From an uncultured Dokdonia sp. (GTDB lineage: Bacteria > Bacteroidota > Bacteroidia > Flavobacteriales > Flavobacteriaceae), in assembly GCA_937124495.1 (NCBI GenBank), contig CAKZKZ010000496.1:1-12176 (forward strand): DNA of 12,176 nucleotides. Direction: 5' to 3'. The position numbers and the translations under genes were made by a program. Each line of letters opens with the position of its first letter. Position 1 is the first letter of the stretch. Positions 1 to 6,419 of the stretch are shown here, in pieces. The notes under the pieces are model-generated. The model searched no databases. It was given only the letters and a program-made list of their open reading frames with translations, and was not told where the DNA came from.

Positions 1-95
1 AAAATGCTCCTAGTCTCATATTGATTGATTTTTAAGATTGTTGCTTAAAAGTAGTGAATTGTTGGAAGAGTTGGCGATTCGGTAATTTCGGTACA

Positions 96-116
96 CTTTC
101 GCAGAAAAAGCGAAAG
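96..116. repeat. Inverted repeat CTTTCGC/GCGAAAG with 7-nt loop
   Basis: Seven-base arms CTTTCGC (96-102) and GCGAAAG (110-116) flank AGAAAAA. The arms match the two halves of the uninterrupted palindrome found inside genes at 6590-6609 and 9910-9925, so this may be an intergenic, interrupted version of the same element. It could equally be a simple hairpin. Confidence 0.45.
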
Positions 117-171
117 CACTCAATCACCTCACTGTAGTTCATACACAACCCTAAAGCAATGATACTGAGCG

Positions 172-204
172 ATTTTACATCAGAACAAGGTGATGATGTA
201 AAAT
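172..204. repeat. Inverted repeat with 11-bp arms
   Basis: ATTTTACATCA (172-182) and its exact reverse complement TGATGTAAAAT (194-204) are separated by 11 bases. It would form an 11-bp stem in RNA from either strand. No T-run follows, so a standard intrinsic terminator is unlikely. Function unknown. Confidence 0.5.
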
Positions 205-237
205 TGTATCGAAGTCACCGGGGTTTATAGGGCTCAT

Positions 238-280
238 AAAAATAGAGTATTGTTCTATTTTAGAGTACTACTCTATTTTT
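238..280. repeat. Inverted repeat with 12-bp arms
   Basis: AAAAATAGAGTA (238-249) pairs exactly with TACTCTATTTTT (269-280) across a 19-base loop. The A-run and T-run at the ends make it resemble a weak bidirectional terminator, but the stem is AT-rich and no gene end is visible beside it on the plus strand. Confidence 0.45.
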
Positions 281-323
281 ATTCCCCTTTGGGGGCTAGG
301 GGGATTTGTAGTTAGGGACAATT

Positions 324-357
324 AAAAAAAATCACGTAACGATTGAACATTACGTGA
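324..357 (-). terminator. Intrinsic terminator of the DoxX-like gene
   Basis: Read on the minus strand, TCACGTAA (from 357) and TTACGTGA (ending at 332) form an 8-bp perfect stem with a 10-base loop, followed directly by eight T residues (331-324). It begins about 30 bases after the DoxX-like stop codon, the expected place and orientation for a rho-independent terminator. Confidence 0.8.
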
Positions 358-388
358 CGATTTTAAAATATAGCTTACAAATTAGCTC

Positions 389-772
389 TTAGTTTTTGGC
401 CATACTATGTCTGTTTTCATACAATTTAGCTAAACAAAAGGCAGAAATAGCCATCACTAAATCTCTTACAGCAACATCTACATAATTCCAACTAAAAATC
501 AAGGTCAATGCTATTGCTACTAACCAAGCGGAAACCACATAAGCTCCAAGTTTTGTTTTTATTAAAACAAGGACCCCTGCTACAATTTCGATAACACCAA
601 CTATCATCATAAATGTAGTAGATTCAAAAGGAAGCATTCCTGCAAAGCCTTCTGAAATGTACTGACTCCAATTGGTTAGAATATTGGTAAACTTGTCTAA
701 TCCTGCAACAATTGGCACTAAACCAAAAGTGTACTTTAAAATGTTTTTCACTAATTGTACGTTTGAATCCAT
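389..772 (-). CDS. DoxX-like small membrane protein
   Basis: A 127-residue integral inner-membrane protein with about four hydrophobic helices (roughly residues 11-30, 48-70, 74-95 and 100-116), which is the DoxX/DoxX-like family layout. The charged N-terminus and the GLVPIVAGLDKF stretch (residues 17-28) resemble the first helix of that family. The family is poorly characterised; some members are linked to quinone or thiosulfate redox chemistry or thiol stress, but no catalytic residue is visible here. The ATG at 770-772 follows a 5' leader of about 25 bases. It is divergent from an ECF sigma factor and shares a symmetric promoter region with it, so I infer it belongs to that sigma factor's regulon. 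A strong terminator follows. The family call is moderately sure; the exact function is unknown. Confidence 0.7.
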   Translation of the reverse strand: MDSNVQLVKNILKYTFGLVPIVAGLDKFTNILTNWSQYISEGFAGMLPFESTTFMMIVGVIEIVAGVLVLIKTKLGAYVVSAWLVAIALTLIFSWNYVDVAVRDLVMAISAFCLAKLYENRHSMAKN

Positions 773-801
773 AATCTTATTATTTATAAATTTGTTAAAG
801 T

Positions 802-832
802 CTTTTGATTGCAGATTTTTAAAAAGGATACA
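802..832 (-). promoter_or_regulatory. Putative ECF-type promoter for the DoxX-like gene
   Basis: On the minus strand TGTATC (832-827), a 16-base spacer and AATCAAAAG (810-802) match the pattern and spacing of the plus-strand element at 839-869. The last base lies 30 bases before the DoxX-like ATG. The promoter role is inferred from this symmetry and from the adjacent sigma factor. Confidence 0.5.
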
Positions 833-842
833 AAATTTTGTA
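829..842. promoter_or_regulatory. 14-bp perfect palindrome between divergent -35 elements
   Basis: TACAAAATTTTGTA is its own reverse complement. It results from two opposed TTTTGTAwC elements meeting back to back (minus 835-827, plus 836-844). It may simply reflect two overlapping sigma-factor recognition sites, or be an operator for a dimeric regulator. Confidence 0.5.
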
Positions 843-869
843 ACTTTTTTTAGAGTTCCTTATCTAAAG
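839..869 (+). promoter_or_regulatory. Putative autoregulatory ECF promoter
   Basis: TGTAAC (839-844), a 16-base spacer and TATCTAAAG (861-869) lie 16 bases upstream of the sigma-factor ATG. An AAC-containing -35 is typical of ECF sigma factors generally, and ECF genes often transcribe themselves. A mirrored copy drives the divergent gene. Confidence 0.55.
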
Positions 870-885
870 TAAAAGACACGAAAAA

Positions 886-1563
886 ATGGAAGCGATAAAT
901 ATCAATGATTTTAATAATCATAAAATCAACGAGAGCGAAGTCATAAAGCGCATTTTAGGAGGCGAAAAGGAACTTTATGAAATTTTGGTTAAAAGGAATA
1001 ATCAAAAGCTATATAGAATAATTAGAGGCTATATAAAAGATTATGCCGAAATTGAAGATATAATGCAAGACAGCTATGTTAAAGCTTTTACTAAACTATA
1101 TCAGTTTAAATTAGAATCTACTTTTTCTACATGGCTTATTCGCATAGGAATAAACGAATCCTTGGCACGTTTAAAAGAAAAAGGAAGGCTGTATCACTTA
1201 AATGAACAATCTTATAATTCAAAAAGTAACACAATTTTAGAAATTCCCGACAGCAAACAACTAAATCCGCAGGACAAGATGATACGGAATGAAGCAAAGC
1301 GAGTATTGGAAAATGCTATTGACAGTTTAGACATGAAATATAAAACTGTTTATATTATGAAAGAAGTGGAAGAAATGAGTCTAAAAGAAATTTCTATTAC
1401 TCTAGATTTAACTGTTGCGAATGTAAAAGTGCGTGTGCATAGGTCGAAAGAAATGTTAAAAGAGAAGCTTTACGAAGTAGCGAATGATAAAAATATTTTT
1501 GAATTTGGTTTGAACAGATGCGACAGGATTACTAATAAAGTAATGAAACTTATCTGTTTATAA
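886..1563 (+). CDS. ECF-type RNA polymerase sigma factor
   Basis: A 225-residue sigma-70 family factor of the extracytoplasmic-function type. Region 2 spans about residues 26-98 (EDIMQDSYVKAF, then STFSTWLIRIGINES, the -10 recognition/melting segment). Region 4 spans about 137-193 (LKEISITLDLTVANVKVRVHRSKEML, the -35-binding helix-turn-helix). There is no sigma 1.1 or 3 domain. After region 4 comes a tail of about 30 residues with one cysteine (C212, in NRCDRI) that could sense redox or metal, though that is speculation. The ATG is the only good start and has no Shine-Dalgarno, as usual in this phylum. No anti-sigma gene is adjacent: the next gene converges from the other strand 19 bases away, so control must come from elsewhere or from the divergent DoxX-like membrane protein. 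Autoregulation is likely from the upstream motif. Confidence 0.9.
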   Translation: MEAININDFNNHKINESEVIKRILGGEKELYEILVKRNNQKLYRIIRGYIKDYAEIEDIMQDSYVKAFTKLYQFKLESTFSTWLIRIGINESLARLKEKGRLYHLNEQSYNSKSNTILEIPDSKQLNPQDKMIRNEAKRVLENAIDSLDMKYKTVYIMKEVEEMSLKEISITLDLTVANVKVRVHRSKEMLKEKLYEVANDKNIFEFGLNRCDRITNKVMKLICL

Positions 1564-1582
1564 AATCTTTAAAAGAGATGAA

Positions 1583-1993
1583 TTATACTTCTAAAATAAT
1601 ACTCGTTTTAGAAGCACCATATTCTGCGATTTTTTCAAGAAAAGAAACAAGATGCTTATTGTTCCTAAAATAACCTAAAACGCATAAGCAGTCATCGCCC
1701 GTAATTCTATCACAACGTTGCACTTCTTCCATGGCTTCTATTTGTTTTTGAGTATTCGATGTTCCTGTTGGTCCTCGGTGTATGACTAATGTTATATATG
1801 CCTTGGTCTCAATCCCTAATTTTTCATGATTCACTTTTAAAGCATAACCTTCTATTATGCCTTCTTCTTCCATTTGCCTAACACGTTTGCCTATGGCAGG
1901 AGCAGATAACCCAACTTCTTTTCCAATAGTAGCGAAACTTTCTCTGGCATTAATTTTTAGCATTTCAAGTATCTTTTTATCTAACACATCCAT
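1583..1993 (-). CDS. Lrp/AsnC family transcriptional regulator
   Basis: Feast/famine regulator of about 136 residues. The N-terminal winged helix-turn-helix covers roughly residues 1-58 (DKKILEMLKINARESFATIGKEVGLSAPAIGKRVRQME region) and the C-terminal RAM ligand-binding and oligomerisation domain about 66-136, including the usual TGDDCLCVLGYF strand. Such proteins bind amino acids or similar metabolites and control transport and metabolism genes, often including their own. The frame is open to a TTG at 1997-1999, but the ATG at 1991-1993 gives MDVLDKKIL, the usual family start, so I prefer it. The gene converges on the sigma factor (19-base gap) and diverges from a small membrane protein/acetyltransferase pair that it probably controls through the TTCGAT boxes upstream. 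At the short end of the family's length range, with both domains complete. Confidence 0.92.
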   Translation of the reverse strand: MDVLDKKILEMLKINARESFATIGKEVGLSAPAIGKRVRQMEEEGIIEGYALKVNHEKLGIETKAYITLVIHRGPTGTSNTQKQIEAMEEVQRCDRITGDDCLCVLGYFRNNKHLVSFLEKIAEYGASKTSIILEV

Positions 1994-2019
1994 TTTCAAT
2001 CAAAATTTTATCATTAATT

Positions 2020-2061
2020 ATTCGATATAATCGAATGTAAATATACATTTAATAATTCGAT
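2020..2061. promoter_or_regulatory. Putative Lrp/AsnC operator cluster
   Basis: TTCGAT-ATA-ATCGAA (2021-2035) is an inverted repeat, extended to 17 bases with A/T at its ends. A further TTCGAT lies at 2056-2061, 35 bases from the first, on the same face to within about half a turn of three helical turns. Between them AATGTA/TACATT (2034-2039, 2044-2049) adds a second small dyad. Repeated dyads in phase are typical of Lrp-type regulators. That this regulator binds here is inferred. Confidence 0.5.
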
Positions 2062-2089
2062 TGCAAACTAAAAATAAGATAATGCATTC

Positions 2090-2097
2090 TATATTTG
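2090..2097 (+). promoter_or_regulatory. Bacteroidota-type -7 promoter element
   Basis: TATATTTG matches the Bacteroidota housekeeping -7 consensus TAnnTTTG. It would place transcription start near 2102-2105, giving a leader of about 55 bases to the ATG at 2160. The -33 TTTG is weak: the nearest TTG (2061-2063) is too far away, which would suit an activator-dependent promoter. Confidence 0.4.
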
Positions 2098-2159
2098 TAC
2101 AATAGCATTTAAACAAAATAGCTTCCAATTTTAATTAATCAAACTAAAAAAGATAAAAC

Positions 2160-2396
2160 ATGAGTCCATTTTTAATTGATAGTATTGGTTATGCAGCTCT
2201 GGTTATCAATCTATATTCTATGTCCACCAAAGGCGAATATAAACTACGTTTAATATCACTAATCGCTAATACAGGTTACATTTTATATGGTGTCTTAATT
2301 AGTGCCACGCCAATAATTGTAGGTTGTACAATTGCTGTATTTCTACATAGCTATCACATAAGAAGATTACGAATAAATAAGAATAGTAATGATTAA
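2160..2396 (+). CDS. Small three-helix membrane protein (SemiSWEET/YgjV-like size)
   Basis: A 78-residue hydrophobic protein with three probable membrane helices (about residues 4-20, 29-48 and 50-66) and a positively charged C-terminus (HIRRLRINK) that should lie in the cytoplasm. Three helices in under 90 residues recalls bacterial SemiSWEET half-transporters and the repeat unit of YgjV-like proteins, but I do not see the proline-glutamine pair typical of SWEET/PQ-loop proteins, so the family is uncertain. The ATG follows a 55-60-base leader from the TATATTTG element. The gene overlaps the next by 8 bases (AATGATTAA), so both are co-transcribed and probably coupled. Its position opposite an Lrp/AsnC regulator suggests transport of a small metabolite; this is inference only. 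Confidence 0.6.
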   Translation: MSPFLIDSIGYAALVINLYSMSTKGEYKLRLISLIANTGYILYGVLISATPIIVGCTIAVFLHSYHIRRLRINKNSND

Positions 2397-2904
2397 AATA
2401 AAAACAGCTACAAAAGCAGATACAACCATTTTAGCGCTTCTAGGTCGACTAACATGGGCTGAATCTCATGGTCATTATATAGATGATAAAAACAATCTAT
2501 TAAACTACTTAAATGAGAATTTTTCAGTTTCTAAAACGAAACAAGAAATAAACAATCCTAAGAACCTTTTCTATATTATTTATGTCGATGATTTACCTGT
2601 TGGTTACGCAAAATTAGTAATAAACGCAGAACAAGAAAATGTTGCCTCTCTAAACAATTGCCGCCTTGAAAGGATCTTCATTCAAAATGAGTTTATACCG
2701 TTAAAAATTGGACAACAGCTTCTAACTTTTGTTGAAGAGAAAGCTAAAGTATTACAATTTGATACGATGTGGCTTTCAGTTTACATAAAAAATAAGAGAG
2801 CCATTAGGTTCTATGAAAGAAATGAATTTAAAAATGTTGGAGATTTAAATTTTCTTGTCAATGGAAAAGTATATGAAAATATACTTTTCTCAAAAAAAAT
2901 ATAA
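2389..2904 (+). CDS. GNAT family N-acetyltransferase
   Basis: A 171-residue protein with the Gcn5-related acetyltransferase fold. The N-terminal strand-helix segment (MIKIKTATKADTTILALLG) is typical. A central segment has CRLERIFIQNEFIPLKIGQQLL, covering the beta4 strand and the acetyl-CoA pyrophosphate-binding loop (a degenerate Q/RxxGxG/A), followed by the beta5/alpha4 motif WLSVYIKNKRAIRFYERNEF, where the conserved N and Y of family members sit. The substrate cannot be predicted; members acetylate polyamines, ribosomal protein termini, amino acids or antibiotics. The ATG lies within the end of the upstream membrane-protein gene, indicating translational coupling. The gene converges on the ACP-like gene (72 bases between stops). 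Family confident, substrate unknown. Confidence 0.9.
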   Translation: MIKIKTATKADTTILALLGRLTWAESHGHYIDDKNNLLNYLNENFSVSKTKQEINNPKNLFYIIYVDDLPVGYAKLVINAEQENVASLNNCRLERIFIQNEFIPLKIGQQLLTFVEEKAKVLQFDTMWLSVYIKNKRAIRFYERNEFKNVGDLNFLVNGKVYENILFSKKI

Positions 2905-2976
2905 GTATGTAAGGCTATTTTAAAATCTAGGAATAGAAGAAAAAATCACAGTCAACAACGCCTCCTATGAAAACCC

Positions 2977-3234
2977 TTAATCCATTCCCAAATCATTTGT
3001 AAATGAATGGTGTAATTCTATTTCTTCTTTAGGCAGACCAACTAAAGTACTTAAAAGATGTATAACAATGTCATCAACTTTTTCCTTCCCTATTTTATAA
3101 CCAGGCTTTTGATGTACATATACATAGTCTGCTAATTGCCCTACAGTAGCAATCCGTTCAGCTTTCTCGTCAGGAATAGAAATATTAAAACTCTTTTCTA
3201 TTTCAACAATCAGTTCTACAGTGTCAAGACCCAT
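2977..3234 (-). CDS. Acyl-carrier-protein-like protein, circularly permuted and lacking the carrier serine
   Basis: Eighty-five residues. The first 40 (GLDTVELIVEIEK, then ISIPDEKAERIATVGQLADYV) match helices II-IV of an acyl carrier protein, normally the second half. The last 34 (VDDIVIHLLSTLVGLPKEEI, then SFTNDLGMD) match helix I and the loop leading to the phosphopantetheine site, normally the first half. The order is therefore swapped, joined by a basic linker (about residues 41-51). The break falls exactly at the DSL motif: the chain ends in DLGMD and begins MGLDTVEL, so the attachment serine is absent (Gly2 takes its place). The start is firm: an in-frame TAA lies 12 bases upstream of the ATG. 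No DSL-like continuation follows the stop, so a simple frameshift is unlikely. It lies 11 bases after the MutS-like gene. Function unknown; conventional acyl carriage at the usual site seems impossible. Confidence 0.75.
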   Translation of the reverse strand: MGLDTVELIVEIEKSFNISIPDEKAERIATVGQLADYVYVHQKPGYKIGKEKVDDIVIHLLSTLVGLPKEEIELHHSFTNDLGMD

Positions 3235-3245
3235 AGTTATTTACT

Positions 3246-5018
3246 TTAATCTACAATCTCCATTTTCTTCAGTAAGAAACTGGCATTCATATTCTGGCAA
3301 ATTCCTTCTTTAAACGTATAATCAAAGTAGAGTTCGTCATTTTCTATACGGGCATCAAAATAGTAGTTTTTGACTTGTGGTAGATCGTTTGCGGCTTCAC
3401 AAAGACTTAGATCATGCGTCGCAATGATTCCTGTCGATTTTGAGCCTACGAGCTTGTCTACAAACTTACGAGAACCTATCGCTTTATCGGTACTATTGGT
3501 TCCTTTTAAGATTTCGTCAAGGATAATGAAGTAGCGATCATTTTTGATCTCGTCTACAATAAACTTAAGTCGTTTTAACTCACTAAAGAAGTAACTCTCA
3601 TCATCTGTCAAGCTATCCGTAGTACGCATACTTGTAATGAGTTTTATAGGTGTATAGGTTGTTTTTTGTGCACATACAGGCAATCCTATATTTCCCATCA
3701 CGATTTGCAAAGCAACGGTACGCAAGAACGTACTTTTTCCTGCCATATTTGCGCCTGTAATGATAAAGAATTGTTCGGTATCTATCGTCACATCATTCAG
3801 TACTGCTTTTGCAGGATCTAAGAGTGGATGTGCTGTCTGCGTGGCTTTAAGGGTTACTTGTGTATCTGTAATTTCTGGATAGTGATGTAATGGATGATTA
3901 AAATCATAATTCCCTAAACTATTATAAGCATCAAAGAAAGCAATGATCTCAAACCAAATCGCAACATCATCTTTGTGATTTGCTATCCACGTTTCTATTT
4001 TAGCAACAATAGCGAGATCTCTTACAAAAAGGCCATTGGCAACAATCCCTACCAAGATATTATTACGTTGATCTAAGGCATCCAATTGTCTAGAAAACTC
4101 ACGTAAAACGCCAGATGCTTTTTGAGAAGCATTAATGACGTGTCCTCGTTTCTCTTTAAGTAAATCACTTTCGAAAGTTTGTTCTTCTATCTTGGCTAAT
4201 AATTTATAATACTGATCAAAGGTGCTTTGTATCTTTCCTGTATGTGCGGCAAGGGTATTGATATTTTTCATAAACCTTCCTATGATCGCCAGTCCAGCTA
4301 TAAACAATCCTATCAGAAAACCACCGTGTATAAATCCTAAAAAATAAAGAGCAAAGGAAGCTAAAGTGATCCCAGAAAAGATCCGCGCCCCTATTTTACC
4401 ATGTTTAGGAACAAATGGTGTGTACTCTTGTAACCATTTCGTGACCGTCGTTGCTGGAACTTCTGTTTCTACCAAAGAGGCGATGGCAGAAAACTGTTGC
4501 CTCCATTCTGGAAACGTACTGAGCTCTTCTATCGCTTTTTGTTTTGCAGGGATTGCTGTAATCTCATTGGCCTTCACTATCTCAGCCAATACATCCGACC
4601 CACTTTCTAAAGCCGTTCTATTGAGGTATTGAAAGAAAGAACCTCTCCCAAAAAGATCAATATCCTGACTATAAAAATGTTCGGGTTCATGGTATTTTTT
4701 ACCAGAAGGCAAATCGTGAAAATCACGATTTAACACCTTAAGCTCGGTTTCATTGATCGTAACTAAGGCTTTTAATATATCACGTTGATAGGCAAGCTTA
4801 CTATGGCGAACTACCAGAAAGACAAACAATGCGATTTCTACGATGAGCACGCCAACCATGACTTTCCAGAGGCCAAATGTAGCATATATACTTCCTACAA
4901 TTCCCAAAAATAATAAGACACGAATAGTACTTGATATATTTAATTGCCCTTTAATCTTCGAAAGGGCTTCTTGATGCGTTGCTTTTTGGGTTGTATAAAA
5001 TTGAGATGGGTTATTCAT
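3246..5018 (-). CDS. Membrane-anchored MutS-like ATPase
   Basis: A 590-residue protein with the complete C-terminal MutS ATPase domain: Walker A GANMAGKST (422-430), a signature-like DDESYFFSELKRL segment (472-484), Walker B YFIILDE (496-502), GTNSTDKA (507-514) and the ATHD switch histidine (533-536). A coiled, helix-rich core (about 255-380) corresponds to the MutS clamp/lever region. It lacks the mismatch-recognition and connector domains of MutS, and instead has two pairs of probable membrane helices (about 32-50/52-70 and 212-230/232-249). It is thus a MutS-related protein, not the mismatch-repair MutS; the role of such proteins is unknown. The gene is 55 bases downstream of the MmcQ/YjbR gene and 11 bases upstream of the ACP-like gene, so they are probably one transcript. 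Confidence 0.88.
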   Translation of the reverse strand: MNNPSQFYTTQKATHQEALSKIKGQLNISSTIRVLLFLGIVGSIYATFGLWKVMVGVLIVEIALFVFLVVRHSKLAYQRDILKALVTINETELKVLNRDFHDLPSGKKYHEPEHFYSQDIDLFGRGSFFQYLNRTALESGSDVLAEIVKANEITAIPAKQKAIEELSTFPEWRQQFSAIASLVETEVPATTVTKWLQEYTPFVPKHGKIGARIFSGITLASFALYFLGFIHGGFLIGLFIAGLAIIGRFMKNINTLAAHTGKIQSTFDQYYKLLAKIEEQTFESDLLKEKRGHVINASQKASGVLREFSRQLDALDQRNNILVGIVANGLFVRDLAIVAKIETWIANHKDDVAIWFEIIAFFDAYNSLGNYDFNHPLHHYPEITDTQVTLKATQTAHPLLDPAKAVLNDVTIDTEQFFIITGANMAGKSTFLRTVALQIVMGNIGLPVCAQKTTYTPIKLITSMRTTDSLTDDESYFFSELKRLKFIVDEIKNDRYFIILDEILKGTNSTDKAIGSRKFVDKLVGSKSTGIIATHDLSLCEAANDLPQVKNYYFDARIENDELYFDYTFKEGICQNMNASFLLKKMEIVD

Positions 5019-5073
5019 TAATTTTTTTATGGATATGTATTAGTATTTCCTAGATATACCGGAAATAAAACAG

Positions 5074-5430
5074 TTATAGGTTTTCTAATGCGGTACGCAT
5101 TTTTTTTGTCATTTTACTCACGACAAGATCATACGAGTGATCGATAAGTTCTGTTAGTAGTTTTGGAGGTATTTCTTCTAAAATAAGTGTATTCCAATGT
5201 AGTTTACTCATATGAAAAGCGCCTGTGATACTGCCATCGTATTCTTCTCTTAATGCCACAGAACGTTCAGGGTCGCATTTTAAATTGACCGCCGCTGGAA
5301 TACGTTCTAAACCACTTAAAGCAAACATCTTTCCCATTACTTTAAAAACAAGCGTTTTCTCGTCAAAAGGAAATTCTTCTGTCACTCCTTTTTTTGCAAT
5401 ACAATAATTTCTTACATCTTCAATATGCAT
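5074..5430 (-). CDS. MmcQ/YjbR family protein
   Basis: A 118-residue cytoplasmic protein of the MmcQ/YjbR (CyaY-like fold, DNA-binding proposed) family, full length. Family hallmarks: an N-terminal RNYCIAKKGVTEEFPFDEKTLVFKVMGKMFAL stretch, the KCDPERSVALREEY segment (about 51-64), a conserved histidine and W in SKLHWNTLIL (74-83), and the closing SYDLVVSKMTKKMRTAL. No biochemical role is established for the family; some members are linked to double-stranded DNA binding. It is 29 bases downstream of the transglutaminase-like gene and 55 bases upstream of the MutS-like gene, all in one direction. It starts at ATG 5428-5430. Confidence 0.9.
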   Translation of the reverse strand: MHIEDVRNYCIAKKGVTEEFPFDEKTLVFKVMGKMFALSGLERIPAAVNLKCDPERSVALREEYDGSITGAFHMSKLHWNTLILEEIPPKLLTELIDHSYDLVVSKMTKKMRTALENL

Positions 5431-5459
5431 GGGTTTTCTTTTTACGATATGTATACCAT

Positions 5460-6419
5460 TTATCTTTTAATCTTATACCCTATCACAGGTTGATCATCTG
5501 CATAAATAACAAGGGATTGCGCTTTTGTTTTTACAGCAATCATACAAAGCAAGGTGTTATTTTCTATTTTAAAATCAGCTTTTATTTTCTCAGAAGTATC
5601 TAAGGTATAACTTATAGCTGCTGCTTTAATTCCTTCTAACGAAAATACAATTCCTTTGGATAATACTTTTGATTTTATAATACCTTCTTTGGGGCTTACT
5701 TGATCTACCGTAAGTTCTTTTTGTATGACTAAAGGCCGTTCACTAAACGCTTTTTTTGATACATCAAAATCTACATACGCATCATCAAAAACTTCTGGAT
5801 AATGATTCTTTAAAAACAAGGGTGCGGGTGTATCATAATAATAATATGATGGTGATTTAATAAACCGATCTTGATAACGACCTGCGCCCCAAGTAGGATC
5901 TAGTAGCATCGGAACATCCCCAATAACAGCCACCATCCACATGTGATTTTTATCAAAAGGGCGTCCTATATCTGAAGGTCTTGTCTTCGTATCGCCTCGT
6001 ACCACATACGCTTGTATCTCTAAGGATTCACAAAGACGTTCTAGTGTCAAGGCGTAGCCTTCACACACGGCTATCCCTTGTTGTATCGTTCTAGAAATGA
6101 TAGCTTCTCTCGTTTCTGCCATTTTCTCGTTACGTTCTTCCAGCACACGGTATTGAAACTGATAGGTGTAATATTCTTGAGGTTCATACGCCACATTATT
6201 AATCAGCCAAGAATATCCTGCACGCAATTGCTCTTTAGGATTGATAAAATCTTTTTTAATTTTTTCCACAAGCCCTTGAGTCGTTACAAAACTCTTAGGA
6301 TAAAAAGATACCGTTGCATCGACCTTTGCATAGTCTTGAGATATACCTGATGTACTAAAGCATAACACCACTAAAAGGCATACAAAAATGTGTTTCTTAT
6401 GTAGTAATAATGAGTGCAT
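5460..6419 (-). CDS. Exported transglutaminase-like protein
   Basis: A 319-residue protein with an N-terminal signal peptide (basic start HKKH, hydrophobic 11-22, probable cleavage near residues 27-28 before QDYAKV). The transglutaminase-like core shows the Cys-His-Asp triad: C119 in GIAVCEGYA, H159 in KNHMWMVAVI and D174 in LLDPTWGAG. Arrangement and spacing match the microbial transglutaminase/cysteine-protease superfamily. A C-terminal region of about 120 residues is beta-rich and unassigned. It probably acts in the periplasm or on the cell surface as a protease, amidase or crosslinking enzyme; the substrate is unknown. The ATG at 6417-6419 lies 23 bases inside the upstream kinase gene. 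No other methionine precedes the signal peptide, so I accept the overlap, which implies translational coupling. Confidence 0.9.
   Translation of the reverse strand: MHSLLLHKKHIFVCLLVVLCFSTSGISQDYAKVDATVSFYPKSFVTTQGLVEKIKKDFINPKEQLRAGYSWLINNVAYEPQEYYTYQFQYRVLEERNEKMAETREAIISRTIQQGIAVCEGYALTLERLCESLEIQAYVVRGDTKTRPSDIGRPFDKNHMWMVAVIGDVPMLLDPTWGAGRYQDRFIKSPSYYYYDTPAPLFLKNHYPEVFDDAYVDFDVSKKAFSERPLVIQKELTVDQVSPKEGIIKSKVLSKGIVFSLEGIKAAAISYTLDTSEKIKADFKIENNTLLCMIAVKTKAQSLVIYADDQPVIGYKIKR

Larger units (their letters stand above)
1..323. other. Gene-free stretch with several inverted repeats
   Basis: I find no credible coding region here on either strand; open frames are short and resemble no family I know. 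The stretch contains three separate inverted repeats (96-116, 172-204, 238-280) and a C-run/G-run segment at 284-304 (CCCC, TTT, then two G-runs). It may be the tail of a mobile or repeated intergenic element, or the 3' region of a gene lying outside the window. I cannot distinguish these from this sequence. Confidence 0.5.

Noticed and set aside
170..240. Short minus-strand frame reading MSPINPGDFDTILHHHLVLM.
   Set aside because: About 20 codons, made largely by the inverted repeat, with no recognisable family or initiation context.
672..872. Plus-strand open frame antisense to the DoxX-like gene and running into the promoter region.
   Set aside because: A shadow of the DoxX-like gene with no family resemblance; it would overlap the divergent promoters.
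1519..1716. Both the sigma factor and the neighbouring Lrp regulator contain RCDRIT.
   Set aside because: The segments lie in unrelated folds (a C-terminal tail and a RAM-domain strand) and are encoded on opposite strands; best explained as coincidence.
2905..2976. Reading frame after the ACP-like stop encodes RVFIGGVV, resembling the start of a beta-ketoacyl synthase.
   Set aside because: Only about 16 codons, in a shifted frame, without a start and quickly stopped. Too short to claim a ketosynthase remnant.
4167..4178. Palindrome ACTTTCGAAAGT inside the MutS-like gene, similar to the CTTTCGCGAAAG element.
   Set aside because: It lacks the central CGCG and the GCGT flanks, and 12-bp palindromes occur by chance; not counted as another copy.
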